Source of the DNA: an uncultured Lachnospiraceae bacterium
GTDB taxonomy: Bacteria > Bacillota > Clostridia > Lachnospirales > Lachnospiraceae
Direction of reading: 5' to 3'
NCBI GenBank assembly: GCA_910587045.1
Contig: CAJULG010000013.1
Span: 1 to 61,596, forward strand
DNA: 61,596 nt
Shown: positions 34,557 through 43,900 of the stretch, in pieces
Layout: each line of letters begins with the position of its first letter
Position numbering within the stretch: the first letter of the stretch is position 1
Made by a program: the position numbers and the translations under genes
The notes under the pieces: model-generated
The model's input: the letters and a program-made list of their open reading frames with translations, nothing else
What the model was told of the DNA's origin: nothing
The model's database searches: none

Positions 34557-35564
34557 ATGGCTACAATCAAGGATATTGCAGCTGCAGCAGGGGTTTCGCC
34601 CGCTGCAGTATCCAGAATACTGAATCATGATGCAACCTTAAACGTTCCATTGGAAACGAAACAGCGGGTTCTGGAGGCGGCCCGGCGGCTTCATTATCAC
34701 AAAACAAAGCATACCAGCAAAGCCGCCTTTCGAATGGGTGTTGTCCAGTGGTTTTCAGCAGAACAGGAGATGCAGGATAGTTATTATCTGTTGATCCGTC
34801 AGGGAATCGAGGATTTTTGTTTAAAGAATTCCATTTCCATTGTCCGCACCTTTCGCACCGATTCCGATTACTTAAAGGTGCTGAAGGGAGTAGATGGTCT
34901 GATCTGCATTGGAAAGTTCGGAAGGGAGGAGGTCGGTCAGTTTATCCGGATCTGTCCGAATATTGTATTTCTGGATATGACGGTGGACAATTATGAGATT
35001 ACAACGGTTACCATGGATTTTCGACAGGCTGTCACCTGTGCTATGGATCATCTGCTGGAACTGGGCCATCGGAGGATCGCATTTTTGGGGGGAGTGGAAT
35101 ATGCCGGAACCGGAGAGCCGGTAATGGATGAAAGGAGAAAGGCATATATCTCTTATATGAAAAAACGGAAGCTGGAGTACAGGCAATGGATGAGTCAGGG
35201 AAGCTTTTCTACTGTATCCGGTTATGAGATGATGGAACAGTTACTGGAACTGGAGGAAAGGCCTACAGCAGTATTTGCCGCCAGTGATGCATTGGCGCTG
35301 GGAGCGATCAAGGCGATTCAGAATCATGGACTGTCGGTTCCGGAGGATATATCAGTGATCGGATTTAATGATACAGAAATCGGGGCTTACACTTCACCGG
35401 CACTGACCACGATTCACGCACCGGCCTATGACATGGGCCAGCACGGGGCGAATTTTCTTTATGTATCCTCGAATTTAAGTATTTCTACTCCATTAAAAGT
35501 AAAAATTCCGTGCTACCTGGTAGAACGGGAGTCTTGCAGTACAGTAAAACAAAAGCGTTCATAA
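34557..35564 (+). CDS. LacI-family regulator of galactose genes (GalR-like)
   Basis: A 335-residue repressor: LacI HTH at residues 2-25 (ATIKDIAAAAGVSPAAVSRI) with hinge helix RQRVLEAARRLHY-like sequence, then a periplasmic-binding-protein-fold sugar domain (FLDMTVDNYEITTV, GHRRIAFLGG, FAASDALALGAIKAI). The frame opens at 34518, but GCAGGAGGAGAC before the ATG at 34557 and the family's usual start decide. It is divergent from galKT and 59 bases ahead of the alpha-galactosidase; three identical operators in the shared gap make it the local galactose switch. Confidence 0.92.
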   Translation: MATIKDIAAAAGVSPAAVSRILNHDATLNVPLETKQRVLEAARRLHYHKTKHTSKAAFRMGVVQWFSAEQEMQDSYYLLIRQGIEDFCLKNSISIVRTFRTDSDYLKVLKGVDGLICIGKFGREEVGQFIRICPNIVFLDMTVDNYEITTVTMDFRQAVTCAMDHLLELGHRRIAFLGGVEYAGTGEPVMDERRKAYISYMKKRKLEYRQWMSQGSFSTVSGYEMMEQLLELEERPTAVFAASDALALGAIKAIQNHGLSVPEDISVIGFNDTEIGAYTSPALTTIHAPAYDMGQHGANFLYVSSNLSISTPLKVKIPCYLVERESCSTVKQKRS

Positions 35565-35623
35565 CCAGATCCGGCAATCGCAAATGATATGAAGATCACA
35601 GAATAGAGAGGAGTCGTTCTCAG

Positions 35624-37804
35624 ATGGCAGTAAGAGTAGAAGGCAAGGTATTTCATTTAGAAACAAAGAACAGCATGTACCAGATGAAAGCAGATGAATA
35701 TGGTGTATTACGTCATCTCTGGTATGGAAACAAGACAGGATCAGATATGGATTATCTGTTGGATTATCCGGACGTAGGATTTGCAGGTAATATTTATGAT
35801 GCGGATACCTGCCGTACCTATTCGCTCAATACGCTTCCCCTGGAGTATGGAACGGCAGGCGTTGGCGATTACCGGGTTCCTGCTGTTTCGATCACGCATA
35901 TGGATGGAAGCAATGCATTGGATCTGCGATACGTGGATTACAGGATAACAAAAGGAAAGTATGCAATACCGGGTCTGCCTGCCGTATATGCGGAGGAGGC
36001 AGAGGCAGAGACACTGGAGATCATTCTGAAGGATACTGCAACAGACATTTATGTAATATTAAAGTACGGTATCCTGGAAGAATATGACGTGATCACACGC
36101 AGTGTAGTGGTAGAGAACCGGGGAGAACAGGCGGTTACCCTGCAGCGGGTTCACAGCTTATGTCTGGATTTCCCTTATGGCGACTGGGAATGGATTCATT
36201 TCCATGGCAGACATGCCATGGAGCGGCAGCCGGAGCGACAGGAGGTATTTCATGGAATACAGGAAAGCAGCAGTATGCGTGGTATGTCAAGCCACCAGCA
36301 GAATCCGGCGATCCTGCTGTGTGAAAAGGGTTGTACAGAGACCAGCGGGTTTTGTATCGGTGCGGTATTCATGTACAGTGGGAGCTTTCAGACCCAGGTG
36401 GAAAAGGATCAGTTGAATCAGACCCGGATCGTCATGGGAATCCATCCGGATACCTTTTCCTGGCGGCTGGAAGGGCAGGACAGCTTTTACGCCCCGGAGG
36501 TGATCTTATCCTGTTCCGGTACAGGAATGGGACAGTTGTCCCGGCAGTTCCACCGGATCATCCGGGAGCACGTCTGCCGGGGAAACTATAAACTGACTGA
36601 ACGACCGGTTCTGATCAATAACTGGGAAGCGACGTATTTTGATTTTGATGATGAGAAGTTACTGAACATTGCAAAAGAGGCCGCCAGGCTGGGCGTAGAT
36701 ATGATGGTCATGGACGATGGCTGGTTTGGAAAACGGGATGATGATTATTCCGGTCTCGGCGACTGGTACGTCAATGAAAAGAAGTTACGGGGCGGCCTTG
36801 TTAAGCTGGTGGAGCAGGTAAACGCACTTGGTATGAAGTTTGGTATCTGGTTTGAGCCGGAAATGGTATCGGAAGATAGTGATCTGTATCGGGCGCATCC
36901 GGACTGGGCGATTCAGATACCGGGCAGAAAGCCGATGCGCGGACGATCCCAGCTCCTGCTGGATATGACAAGAGAAGAAGTACGGGATTATCTGTATCAG
37001 GTCATCAGTGCAGTCCTGAACAGCGCAAATGTAGAATATGTGAAATGGGATATGAACCGCAGCATCAGCGACTGGTATTCTGCTGCTCTGTCGGCAGACC
37101 GGCAGGGAGAAATGCCGCACCGGTATGTGCTTGGACTTTATGAATTACTGGAACGACTGACGCATGACTATCCGAATGTATTATTTGAAGGCTGCAGCGG
37201 CGGCGGCGGACGGTTCGATGCCGGCATGCTGTATTATTGTCCGCAGATCTGGTGCAGTGATGACACAGATGCTTATGAGAGGACGAAGATTCAATACGGA
37301 ACCAGCTTCTTTTATCCGATATCAGCAGTAGGTTCCCATGTATCCGCAGTACCGAACCATCAGACTGGGCGGATGACTCCGATTGAAACCAGAGCGGTGA
37401 CTGCCATGGCAGGCAGCTTCGGTTATGAACTGGATCTGAACACCTTAAGTCAGGAAGAAAAGGATGCAGTAGCAGAACAGATTACACGGTTTAAGGAATA
37501 TGGACCGCTGATCCACAACGGAGATTATTATCGGTTGAGTAATCCAATGAAGGATAAGCTTGCGGCCTGGGCATTTGTTGCCCGGGATCAGAGCCGGGTT
37601 CTGATTCAGGGCATGATCTTCCGTACGGAAGCGAATATGCTGCGGTATCCGCTCCGCCTGCAGGGGCTGGCACCAGAGAAACGCTATCGTTTAGAAGGAA
37701 CAGAACAGGTCTATACAGGTGCTGCGCTGATGGAGGCAGGCATACTCCTGCCACGCTCCTGGGGCGATTATATACCGGTGGAAATGCTGTTTACAGAACT
37801 ATAA
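35624..37804 (+). CDS. Alpha-galactosidase, GH36
   Basis: A 726-residue glycoside hydrolase of family GH36 (tetrameric AgaA/RafA type). The beta-sandwich N-terminus is followed by the barrel with MVMDDGWFGKR (about 362), the nucleophile in KWDMNR (Asp about 476) and the acid/base in WCSDDTD (Asp about 546); the 70-residue gap between them matches Geobacillus AgaA (478/548). It releases galactose from melibiose, raffinose and related sugars; no signal peptide, so the sugars must be imported. AGAGGAGTCG lies before the ATG. It feeds galactose to GalK and GalT; no sugar transporter is linked here. Confidence 0.95.
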   Translation: MAVRVEGKVFHLETKNSMYQMKADEYGVLRHLWYGNKTGSDMDYLLDYPDVGFAGNIYDADTCRTYSLNTLPLEYGTAGVGDYRVPAVSITHMDGSNALDLRYVDYRITKGKYAIPGLPAVYAEEAEAETLEIILKDTATDIYVILKYGILEEYDVITRSVVVENRGEQAVTLQRVHSLCLDFPYGDWEWIHFHGRHAMERQPERQEVFHGIQESSSMRGMSSHQQNPAILLCEKGCTETSGFCIGAVFMYSGSFQTQVEKDQLNQTRIVMGIHPDTFSWRLEGQDSFYAPEVILSCSGTGMGQLSRQFHRIIREHVCRGNYKLTERPVLINNWEATYFDFDDEKLLNIAKEAARLGVDMMVMDDGWFGKRDDDYSGLGDWYVNEKKLRGGLVKLVEQVNALGMKFGIWFEPEMVSEDSDLYRAHPDWAIQIPGRKPMRGRSQLLLDMTREEVRDYLYQVISAVLNSANVEYVKWDMNRSISDWYSAALSADRQGEMPHRYVLGLYELLERLTHDYPNVLFEGCSGGGGRFDAGMLYYCPQIWCSDDTDAYERTKIQYGTSFFYPISAVGSHVSAVPNHQTGRMTPIETRAVTAMAGSFGYELDLNTLSQEEKDAVAEQITRFKEYGPLIHNGDYYRLSNPMKDKLAAWAFVARDQSRVLIQGMIFRTEANMLRYPLRLQGLAPEKRYRLEGTEQVYTGAALMEAGILLPRSWGDYIPVEMLFTEL

Positions 37805-37826
37805 GCTTGAAAATGAAATGATGTCA

Positions 37827-37874
37827 GATGCTCTCAGGTTACAGGAGGAATCCAGCCGGAGAGCATCTTTTTTT
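37827..37874 (+). terminator. Rho-independent terminator after alpha-galactosidase
   Basis: GATGCTCTC (37827-37835) and GAGAGCATC (37859-37867) form a nine-base perfect stem, followed by a seven-T run. Confidence 0.9.
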
Positions 37875-37950
37875 CGTTGAGTAAATACATCTATATTTTT
37901 GTGAAAAATGTGGTTATCATATAGAAAACAAGGAAGGACGGAGGCGGATC

Positions 37951-38532
37951 ATGACACGAAAGGAACAGAAGGAATACAGGAGAAAGCAGATTCTGCAGGT
38001 TGCCTTACATCTCTTTATCCATCAGGGCTATTACGGAACCAAGACCAGTCAGATATCCAGGGAAGCGAAGATCAGTGAAGGATTACTGTTTCACTATTTT
38101 CCGACTAAGGAAAGCCTGCTGGAGGAACTGGTGAGCATGGGCGTACGCGGGATGCAGTATCCCATGCAGATTGAGCATATGGCGCCGTTGGATGTATTTC
38201 AGAGATTCACCGGGCAGCTGTTGCAGTATCTAAAAGAGAACCTGTTTACGGCAGAATTATTCGTCCTGATGGCACAGATGCAGAGACGGATGGAGGTTCC
38301 CGCGAGGAGCAGGGAACTGGCGGCCAGTGCGGATGTGATCACAGGGATGCAGGAGATGCTTCTGGCAGGACAGGCAGAGGGAACTATACGGCAGGGGGAT
38401 GTACTTGCCCTGTCCAATCTGTACTGGTGCTGTATTCAGGGAGTGGTAGAGCAGTATGTGGCAAGGCCGGAGCTTCCGTTGCCGGAACCGGAATGGATTG
38501 TGGCGATATTAAAGGCGGAATCAGGACGATAA
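37951..38532 (+). CDS. TetR/AcrR-family transcriptional regulator
   Basis: A 193-residue TetR regulator. The HTH lies in residues 10-55: ILQVALHLFIHQGYYGTKTS, then ISREAKISEGLLFHYFPTKESLLEEL. The C-terminal helices resemble TetR_C proteins without a recognisable ligand class. GGACGGAGGCGG precedes the ATG. It lies 36 bases ahead of the desaturase-like oxidoreductase on the same strand and probably controls it. Confidence 0.92.
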   Translation: MTRKEQKEYRRKQILQVALHLFIHQGYYGTKTSQISREAKISEGLLFHYFPTKESLLEELVSMGVRGMQYPMQIEHMAPLDVFQRFTGQLLQYLKENLFTAELFVLMAQMQRRMEVPARSRELAASADVITGMQEMLLAGQAEGTIRQGDVLALSNLYWCCIQGVVEQYVARPELPLPEPEWIVAILKAESGR

Positions 38533-38568
38533 GGAAAAAGAACAGCTAAATGGAGAGGAGCAAAGGAA

Positions 38569-40053
38569 ATGAAGAAAATTATAGTGATCGGTGCCGGGAT
38601 CGGCGGTCTTTCTGCCGGAATCTATGGCAGACTGGCAGGGTATGAGGTGGATATTTATGAAAAGAATCCAGTAGCGGGTGGTCAGTGCATGGGATGGAAC
38701 CGGAAGGGACATCACATTGACAACTGCATTCACTGGCTGACGGGCACCAGAGAAGGAGGCGCATTGCATAAGGTGTGGGAAACCCTTGGAGCTATCGGCC
38801 CCACTACCGGGTATGCAGACTGTGATGCCTTTTATACCGGTCTGTATAACGGGGAGCGGGCGACACTGTGGAAGGATCTGGATCGGACAGAACAGGAGCT
38901 GCTGGAACTGTCTCCCGCAGATGAGGAGGAGATTCGTCGCCTCATCGAGCATGTCCGGTATGCATGTTCTTCTGTCATTCCGGCAGATAAACCAATGGAT
39001 ATGATGGGAATCCGGGATTATATCAGCATGGGAAAGGAAATGGCGGACATGCCAAAGGTCATGAAGGCGTACGGAAAGGTCAGTTTACAGGAGGTGGCAG
39101 AGCGATTTCATCACCCCCTGCTGAGAATGATGCTGGGCGAATATATGCCAAAGGAGTATACAGCCTATTCCTTTCTGGTTTCTTATGCGACCATGGCGAG
39201 TGGCAATGGTGAGGTTCCCATTGGCGGTTCTCTGGCAATGAGCAACCGGATCGTGGAACGCTTCACCGGACTCGGCGGACGACTGCATTTGAATGCGCCG
39301 GTAAAGCGTGTACTGCTGGAGGGAAAGAATGCAGCGGGGATTGAACTGGAATCCGGCGAATGCTGCTCGGCAGATTATGTGGTATCCGCAGTAGATACCA
39401 GTGAGCTGTTCACAAGACTGGTCGGCAGGGAACGTATGGATTCTGTATGGAAACAACCCTATGACAATACAGAACAATATCCGGTGCAGAGCGGTTTTCA
39501 GCTGGCATTCTCTGCTGACAAGGAAGCATATTCGGAGAGAGGAACCCTGTTGTTTCAATGCGAACCTTTTTTCATCGGCGAGCGGAGCGCTGCCTATTTA
39601 TCCCTGAAAAGCTACGAGTATGAGCCGGACTTTGCACCGGAGGGAAAGCTGATCCTTCAGGCGAATTTATCGCAGTCTGACCAGGACTACTTATACTGGA
39701 AGGGACTTTCCCGTGAGGAATATCAGAAAAAAAAGGCGGAGACAGCCAATGCGGTCAAAGAACGGATCATCGCAGAATTCCCGGATCTGGCCGGTCATCT
39801 GGAACTGCTGGACTGCTGGACACCGCTGACCTATGAACGGTATTGCAATGCCTACCATGGCGCATACATGGGCTTTATCACCAGACCGGATGTAAAACCA
39901 TTCCGGCCGAAAGGAGAACTTAAAGGGATCCGTAATCTGTACATTGCCGGTCAGTGGATCATGGCACCGGGGGGACTGCCTATAGCCGCCATATCCGGAA
40001 AGTTTGCCATTCAGCGGATCTTGAAAAAGGAAGGAAAGGATATCCGGATTTAA
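38569..40053 (+). CDS. Phytoene desaturase-like FAD/NAD(P)-dependent oxidoreductase
   Basis: A 494-residue flavoprotein of the CrtI/COG1233 family. The Rossmann motif IVIGAGIGGLSAGIYGRLAG is at residues 4-23, followed by YEKNPVAGGQCMGW; the C-terminal FAD contact region is YIAGQWIMAPGGLP. Family members desaturate or saturate isoprenoid chains, but many gut Firmicute members have no known substrate and no carotenoid genes nearby, which is also true here. GGAGAGGAGC precedes the ATG. Probably cotranscribed with the TetR gene. Confidence 0.88.
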   Translation: MKKIIVIGAGIGGLSAGIYGRLAGYEVDIYEKNPVAGGQCMGWNRKGHHIDNCIHWLTGTREGGALHKVWETLGAIGPTTGYADCDAFYTGLYNGERATLWKDLDRTEQELLELSPADEEEIRRLIEHVRYACSSVIPADKPMDMMGIRDYISMGKEMADMPKVMKAYGKVSLQEVAERFHHPLLRMMLGEYMPKEYTAYSFLVSYATMASGNGEVPIGGSLAMSNRIVERFTGLGGRLHLNAPVKRVLLEGKNAAGIELESGECCSADYVVSAVDTSELFTRLVGRERMDSVWKQPYDNTEQYPVQSGFQLAFSADKEAYSERGTLLFQCEPFFIGERSAAYLSLKSYEYEPDFAPEGKLILQANLSQSDQDYLYWKGLSREEYQKKKAETANAVKERIIAEFPDLAGHLELLDCWTPLTYERYCNAYHGAYMGFITRPDVKPFRPKGELKGIRNLYIAGQWIMAPGGLPIAAISGKFAIQRILKKEGKDIRI

Positions 40054-40146
40054 TTTGTGAAAGAAAATGAAGGTGTGCAAGTCTGTACGCATAAAGATGT
40101 TGATATGTTAAAAGAAAAATCGTATAATTAAATAAAATTTTATCAT

Positions 40147-40186
40147 ACACCTGCCCTGTTCTAGTCAGCAAGGCAGGTGTTGTCTA
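40147..40186. terminator. Terminator after the desaturase-like gene
   Basis: ACACCTGCC (40147-40155) and GGCAGGTGT (40172-40180) form a nine-base perfect stem with a 16-base loop; TGTCTATTATT follows, a weak T-tract. Confidence 0.65.
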
Positions 40187-40237
40187 TTATTCAGTCACGC
40201 TTACCAATAGCAGGTATGTGAAGAGGAGTGAACCGGT

Positions 40238-40909
40238 ATGGAACGAATATTGATCATAGAAGATGAGAAGGATGTCAACCGTTTATTGGCACAGACCTTA
40301 CAGGACAGCGGATATGAGACTGTATCAGCCTTTAATGGCATGGATGGTCTGCGAATGCTTCAGGAGGAGCAGTATGATATGGTATTATTGGATCTGATAC
40401 TTCCCTATAAGAGTGGAGATGAGGTGCTGCGGGAGCTTCGGAAGGACAGCGATGTACCGGTTATCGTCATTTCTGCAAAGGATATGGTAGGAACGAAGAT
40501 TGACCTGCTTACCCTGGGTGCGGACGACTATGTCACCAAGCCTTTTGACCTTGGCGAGGTAGCGGCAAGAGTGGCCTCCAATCTGAGGCGGTATCATAAA
40601 AAGGAAGAGAAGAAGCAGATCATATATAAAGAACTGGTAATGGATACCGAGGCCAGGACAGTATCCGCAGACGGGGCGGATTTAGAACTGACTGCAAAGG
40701 AGTATCAGATGCTGGAGCTGTTTTTGCAGTTTCCCAACAAGGTATTCTCCAAGGTGAATCTGTATGAAACTGTTTGGGGGTATGAGTATCTGGGGGACGA
40801 GAATGTTATTAAGACGCATATCAGCAATATACGGAGTAAGCTCAAACGACACAGTGACACAGAGTATATTGAGACCGTATGGGGACTTGGATACCGCCTG
40901 GCGAAATAA
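40238..40909 (+). CDS. OmpR-family response regulator
   Basis: A 223-residue two-domain regulator: receiver (IIEDEKDVNR, phospho-acceptor in MVLLDLILPYKSGDE near residue 52, Lys in YVTKPFD near 101) and a complete OmpR/PhoB winged helix (LELTAKEYQMLELF, later ENVIKTHISNIRSKLKRH and VWGLGYRL). AGAGGAGTGAACC precedes the ATG. It is followed by an ABC ATPase, a permease and a histidine kinase, the order of bacitracin/lantibiotic resistance modules. It probably binds the repeated TTAACCTT boxes just downstream to activate the transporter. Confidence 0.93.
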   Translation: MERILIIEDEKDVNRLLAQTLQDSGYETVSAFNGMDGLRMLQEEQYDMVLLDLILPYKSGDEVLRELRKDSDVPVIVISAKDMVGTKIDLLTLGADDYVTKPFDLGEVAARVASNLRRYHKKEEKKQIIYKELVMDTEARTVSADGADLELTAKEYQMLELFLQFPNKVFSKVNLYETVWGYEYLGDENVIKTHISNIRSKLKRHSDTEYIETVWGLGYRLAK

Positions 40910-40921
40910 CTTGACAGTTTT

Positions 40922-40973
40922 TTAACCTTTTTCTGATAATCTTAACCTTAATTTAATATTCTGCACTTATACT
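40922..40973 (+). promoter_or_regulatory. Regulated promoter of the ABC operon with TTAACCTT repeats
   Basis: TTAACCTT occurs at 40922-40929 and 40942-40949, 20 bases apart (two helical turns), ahead of TATACT at 40968-40973. There is no good -35, as expected for a promoter needing an OmpR-type activator. Assignment to the upstream regulator is inferred. Confidence 0.5.
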
Positions 40974-41054
40974 CCACATGGTAGAGGATGAGAGGCCGGC
41001 AGACGTACCTGCGGACCTGTCAGCCGAAAAAATAAGACAGGAGGACGTGAGGAT

Positions 41055-41978
41055 ATGAGTAAGACTGTATTGGAGACTAGGAATCTGACCAAGCGTTATA
41101 AGACCCAACTGGCACTGAGTCATGTGGATCTGTGTCTGAAACAGGGGCGGATCTATGGTCTGATCGGGAAGAACGGTGCAGGAAAGACCACATTAATGCG
41201 TATGATCGCCGGACTTGGCTTTCCCACAGAGGGCAGTATTGAGCTGTTCGGCAGAAGCATTCAGGAGGATCTGGCAAAGACCGGAAAGCGTATGGGTGCC
41301 CTGATCGAGTCAGCGGGACTGGTAGGCGGGATGAGCGCAAAGGAGAATATGCATCTGCAATGTCTGATGAAGGGTATCCCGAATTATGAGCTGGAGGACG
41401 AATTATTAGATCTGGTAGGACTGGCTGATACCGGTAGGAAGAAAGTAAAGAACTTTTCGCTGGGGATGCGGCAGAGGCTGGGAATTGCTACAACACTGAT
41501 CGGAGATCCGGACTTTCTGATGCTGGATGAGCCGATTAACGGACTGGATCCCTCCGGTGTGATTGAGATCCGGAACCTGTTAAAGAAGCTGAGTGGATAT
41601 GACAGTAAGACGATTCTGATTTCCAGTCATAACCTGCCGGAGCTGTATCAGGTGGCTACGGATTACATTATCATTCATAATGGTGAGATTCGGGAGATTC
41701 TTTCTCATGAGGAATTGGATGAACGTTGTAAGGCGTATATCACGCTGGAGAGTACGGATGTGAATCAACTGACAACGGTTCTGGAGAGCCAGCTGCATAC
41801 AGATCAGTTTAAGGTGATGCCGGATAACAGCGTCAGACTCTTTGATCTGTTAGATGAACGGGATCGGCTGGGACGGGTTTTGCATGAAAATGGTGTGATC
41901 GTGACAAAGCTTGCTGTGTTTGAGACCAGTCTGGAGGATTATTTTATGAATGTGATCGGGGGGAAAGAATATGCTTAG
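41055..41978 (+). CDS. ABC transporter ATP-binding protein (BcrA/lantibiotic-immunity type)
   Basis: A 307-residue ABC ATPase. Walker A GKNGAGKTTLM is near residue 38, Q-loop region follows ALIESAGLV, the signature is FSLGMRQRLG and Walker B is LMLDEPINGLDP. The extra C-terminal about 80 residues are typical of BcrA/MutF drug-export ATPases. AGGAGGACGTGAGG precedes the ATG. Its last codons overlap the permease start by 8 bases. Together they likely expel or remove a membrane-active peptide. Confidence 0.93.
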   Translation: MSKTVLETRNLTKRYKTQLALSHVDLCLKQGRIYGLIGKNGAGKTTLMRMIAGLGFPTEGSIELFGRSIQEDLAKTGKRMGALIESAGLVGGMSAKENMHLQCLMKGIPNYELEDELLDLVGLADTGRKKVKNFSLGMRQRLGIATTLIGDPDFLMLDEPINGLDPSGVIEIRNLLKKLSGYDSKTILISSHNLPELYQVATDYIIIHNGEIREILSHEELDERCKAYITLESTDVNQLTTVLESQLHTDQFKVMPDNSVRLFDLLDERDRLGRVLHENGVIVTKLAVFETSLEDYFMNVIGGKEYA

Positions 41979-42627
41979 TCTGTTAAGAAGTGAATTATAT
42001 CAGGTAGGGAAGATGCTTTCAATTAAGCTGACAATACTGGTGATACTGGTGATATCGATCGTATTTGGTTTTCGTCTGATTGACGAGTCTAATTTTGAAA
42101 CTCTGAATACCTTAGGGGAACAGTACGTCCTTTATGGCGGCGGTTCTCTCTGCAGTATGATATCCGATTCTGCCGGTGTTCTGCTTTTTGCCAGTCTCTT
42201 TGCCGGCTGGGTGATCAGCAGAGGCTTTGAGAATCGGGTGGTTCAGGAATCCGTCTCCTTTGGAAAACAAAGAGGAACCGTTTTTCTTGCAAAGATGCTG
42301 ATGTATTTTCTGGTGACGACCTTGTGCAGTATGATCTATTGGCTGGGAACGAGCATTCCGGCATTTATCAGAAATGGACTGGGTACACCGGAGGTCTGTG
42401 GCAGTCTGTGTCAGCCTGTTTACATTGCAGGAATGACCCTGGCGGCAATTTTACCGCAAGGCATAATGAAATTGATCCGCTATACGCCTCTGGGATTATA
42501 TGGTCTGGTAACAAAGCTGGATGTAACAGGAGCCGATATCGGTCTGACGATCGGAATCAGTCTGCTCTGGACCGGATTGATCTGCGGAATCGGCTATTTG
42601 GGATTCCGCAGGGCAGAGTTAAAGTAA
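41971..42627 (+). CDS. ABC-2-type permease of the BcrA-like transporter
   Basis: A 218-residue membrane protein with about six helices, similar in layout to lantibiotic-immunity permeases: a first helix after LLRSELYQVGKMLSIK, and a conserved-looking GWVISRGFENRVVQESVSFG loop typical of ABC-2 subunits. It overlaps the ATPase gene, so the two are coupled. Sequence similarity to named permeases is low, and specificity is unknown. Confidence 0.85.
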   Translation: MLSLLRSELYQVGKMLSIKLTILVILVISIVFGFRLIDESNFETLNTLGEQYVLYGGGSLCSMISDSAGVLLFASLFAGWVISRGFENRVVQESVSFGKQRGTVFLAKMLMYFLVTTLCSMIYWLGTSIPAFIRNGLGTPEVCGSLCQPVYIAGMTLAAILPQGIMKLIRYTPLGLYGLVTKLDVTGADIGLTIGISLLWTGLICGIGYLGFRRAELK

Positions 42628-42661
42628 CAAAGAACCGGAATGGAATATATGAGGAAGAACA

Positions 42662-43570
42662 ATGGAGCCGATCACAATCATAGTAATCATAATCAGTATA
42701 TTTTGTATTCTGCTTATTCTGTATCTGACTGGAATAAAGCTGCAGATTCGCGATATAAAGCGTCAGCTGGAATGTAGAAACCAGGAACAGACTGAGGGGA
42801 TCGTTCATCTGGAGATGCAGGATAAGGCAGTACGGGATATGGTAGTTATACTGAACCAGACCCTGAAACAGGAGGCCGGCCTGCGCAGGAACCAGAACAT
42901 GCAGGAGAATGAATTCCGGAAGCTGATCACCAATATCTCTCATGATCTCCGGACTCCGTTAACAGTCATGAAGGGATATCTGCAGCTGTTGGAGCGTTGT
43001 AAGATAGATGAAACCGGGAAGGAGTATCTGGCAATCTGTTTTCGTCATACGGATGATCTGGAGCGGCGGATCCGGCAGTTTTTTGAATACTCCTACTGGA
43101 TGAATCAGGAGGCGGAAGTGAAGCTCCATTCGATCAATGTGACCAATATCATCCTGAATACCATGACTGATTTTATCCCGGTATTCGAGGAAAGAGGAAT
43201 ATCCATGCGGCTGGAGGACGATACTATTTACAAGGCGATGGGGGAAGAGGAATTGCTGAAACGGGTGATGCAGAATCTTTTGAAGAACTGCCTGCAGTTT
43301 GCGGATGGTGAAGTGCGGGTTCTGATCCGTGCGGAGCATGCGGATAAAAAAAGAATACGGGTATGCGTGCAGAATCCGGTAGCAGAAGCTTTCAGACCGG
43401 ATACTGCACGGGTTTTTCAACGATTTTATACAGGCAATGAGGCAAGAAGCCAGTCGACCGGTCTGGGTCTTTCTATCGTAAAGCTGCTGGTAGAGCAGAT
43501 GGGGGGAGAGGTATTTGCTGCGCAGGAGGAGGATCAGTTTTATGTAGGATTCTTGTTAGATCAGGCATAG
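42662..43570 (+). CDS. Sensor histidine kinase with minimal sensor
   Basis: A 302-residue kinase. Only one membrane helix is seen (about residues 3-21) with almost nothing outside, then a short coiled linker, HisKA (NISHDLRTPLTVMKGYLQ, His about 92) and HATPase_c (N-box NLLKNCLQFAD, G2-box STGLGLSIVKLL). It resembles kinases that sense through a partner transporter, as in Bce-like modules. It probably phosphorylates the response regulator that heads this cluster. The start has GAGGAAGAACA upstream. Confidence 0.88.
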   Translation: MEPITIIVIIISIFCILLILYLTGIKLQIRDIKRQLECRNQEQTEGIVHLEMQDKAVRDMVVILNQTLKQEAGLRRNQNMQENEFRKLITNISHDLRTPLTVMKGYLQLLERCKIDETGKEYLAICFRHTDDLERRIRQFFEYSYWMNQEAEVKLHSINVTNIILNTMTDFIPVFEERGISMRLEDDTIYKAMGEEELLKRVMQNLLKNCLQFADGEVRVLIRAEHADKKRIRVCVQNPVAEAFRPDTARVFQRFYTGNEARSQSTGLGLSIVKLLVEQMGGEVFAAQEEDQFYVGFLLDQA

Positions 43571-43602
43571 GAAAGCAGAAGGTATTTCTTTTTTTGATCA
43601 GA

Positions 43603-43847
43603 ATGGTATAATAAGGAAACGTATCACTTATCATCACCCTATCGGGTGGTGATATGGTATAATATACGCGAACACAATGAGCCAAGCGGCTGCGAAGCAG
43701 ACATTTGGCGAATGTGCGCGAACCATGATGGAGCAAAGCGAAATCATGGTATAATATGACCTGAGGAGGGACCCGGCGTAAGCCGGGAGGAGCCCTGAGG
43801 TCGGATTGCAGGAACCTATCAATGCAGGCGGGAATCATGGTATAATA
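43603..43847 (+). repeat. Four-copy ATGGTATAATA array with hairpins in a 330-base gap
   Basis: The 43571-43900 gap has no gene. It holds four exact ATGGTATAATA copies at 43603, 43654, 43746 and 43837 (steps of 51, 92 and 91). Each contains an extended -10 (TGGTATAAT) but no good -35. Between them are hairpins (ATCACC/GGTGAT around 43633-43653; CCCGGC/GCCGGG around 43772-43787) and a diverged repeat starting CGCGAAC at 43667 and 43717. It may be a family of intergenic repeats or a multi-start promoter region for the dehydrogenase gene. Confidence 0.6.
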
Positions 43848-43900
43848 AGATATGGAATTCGCAGGTATTTTGCCGGAAAGAGTTTGAAAAGGAGAACAAT

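Noticed and set aside
43603..43847. Possible CRISPR-like array from four identical 11-base motifs
   Set aside because: The repeats are only 11 bases, the spacing is uneven (51, 92, 91), and there are no cas genes; the intervening DNA itself contains hairpins and partial repeats.
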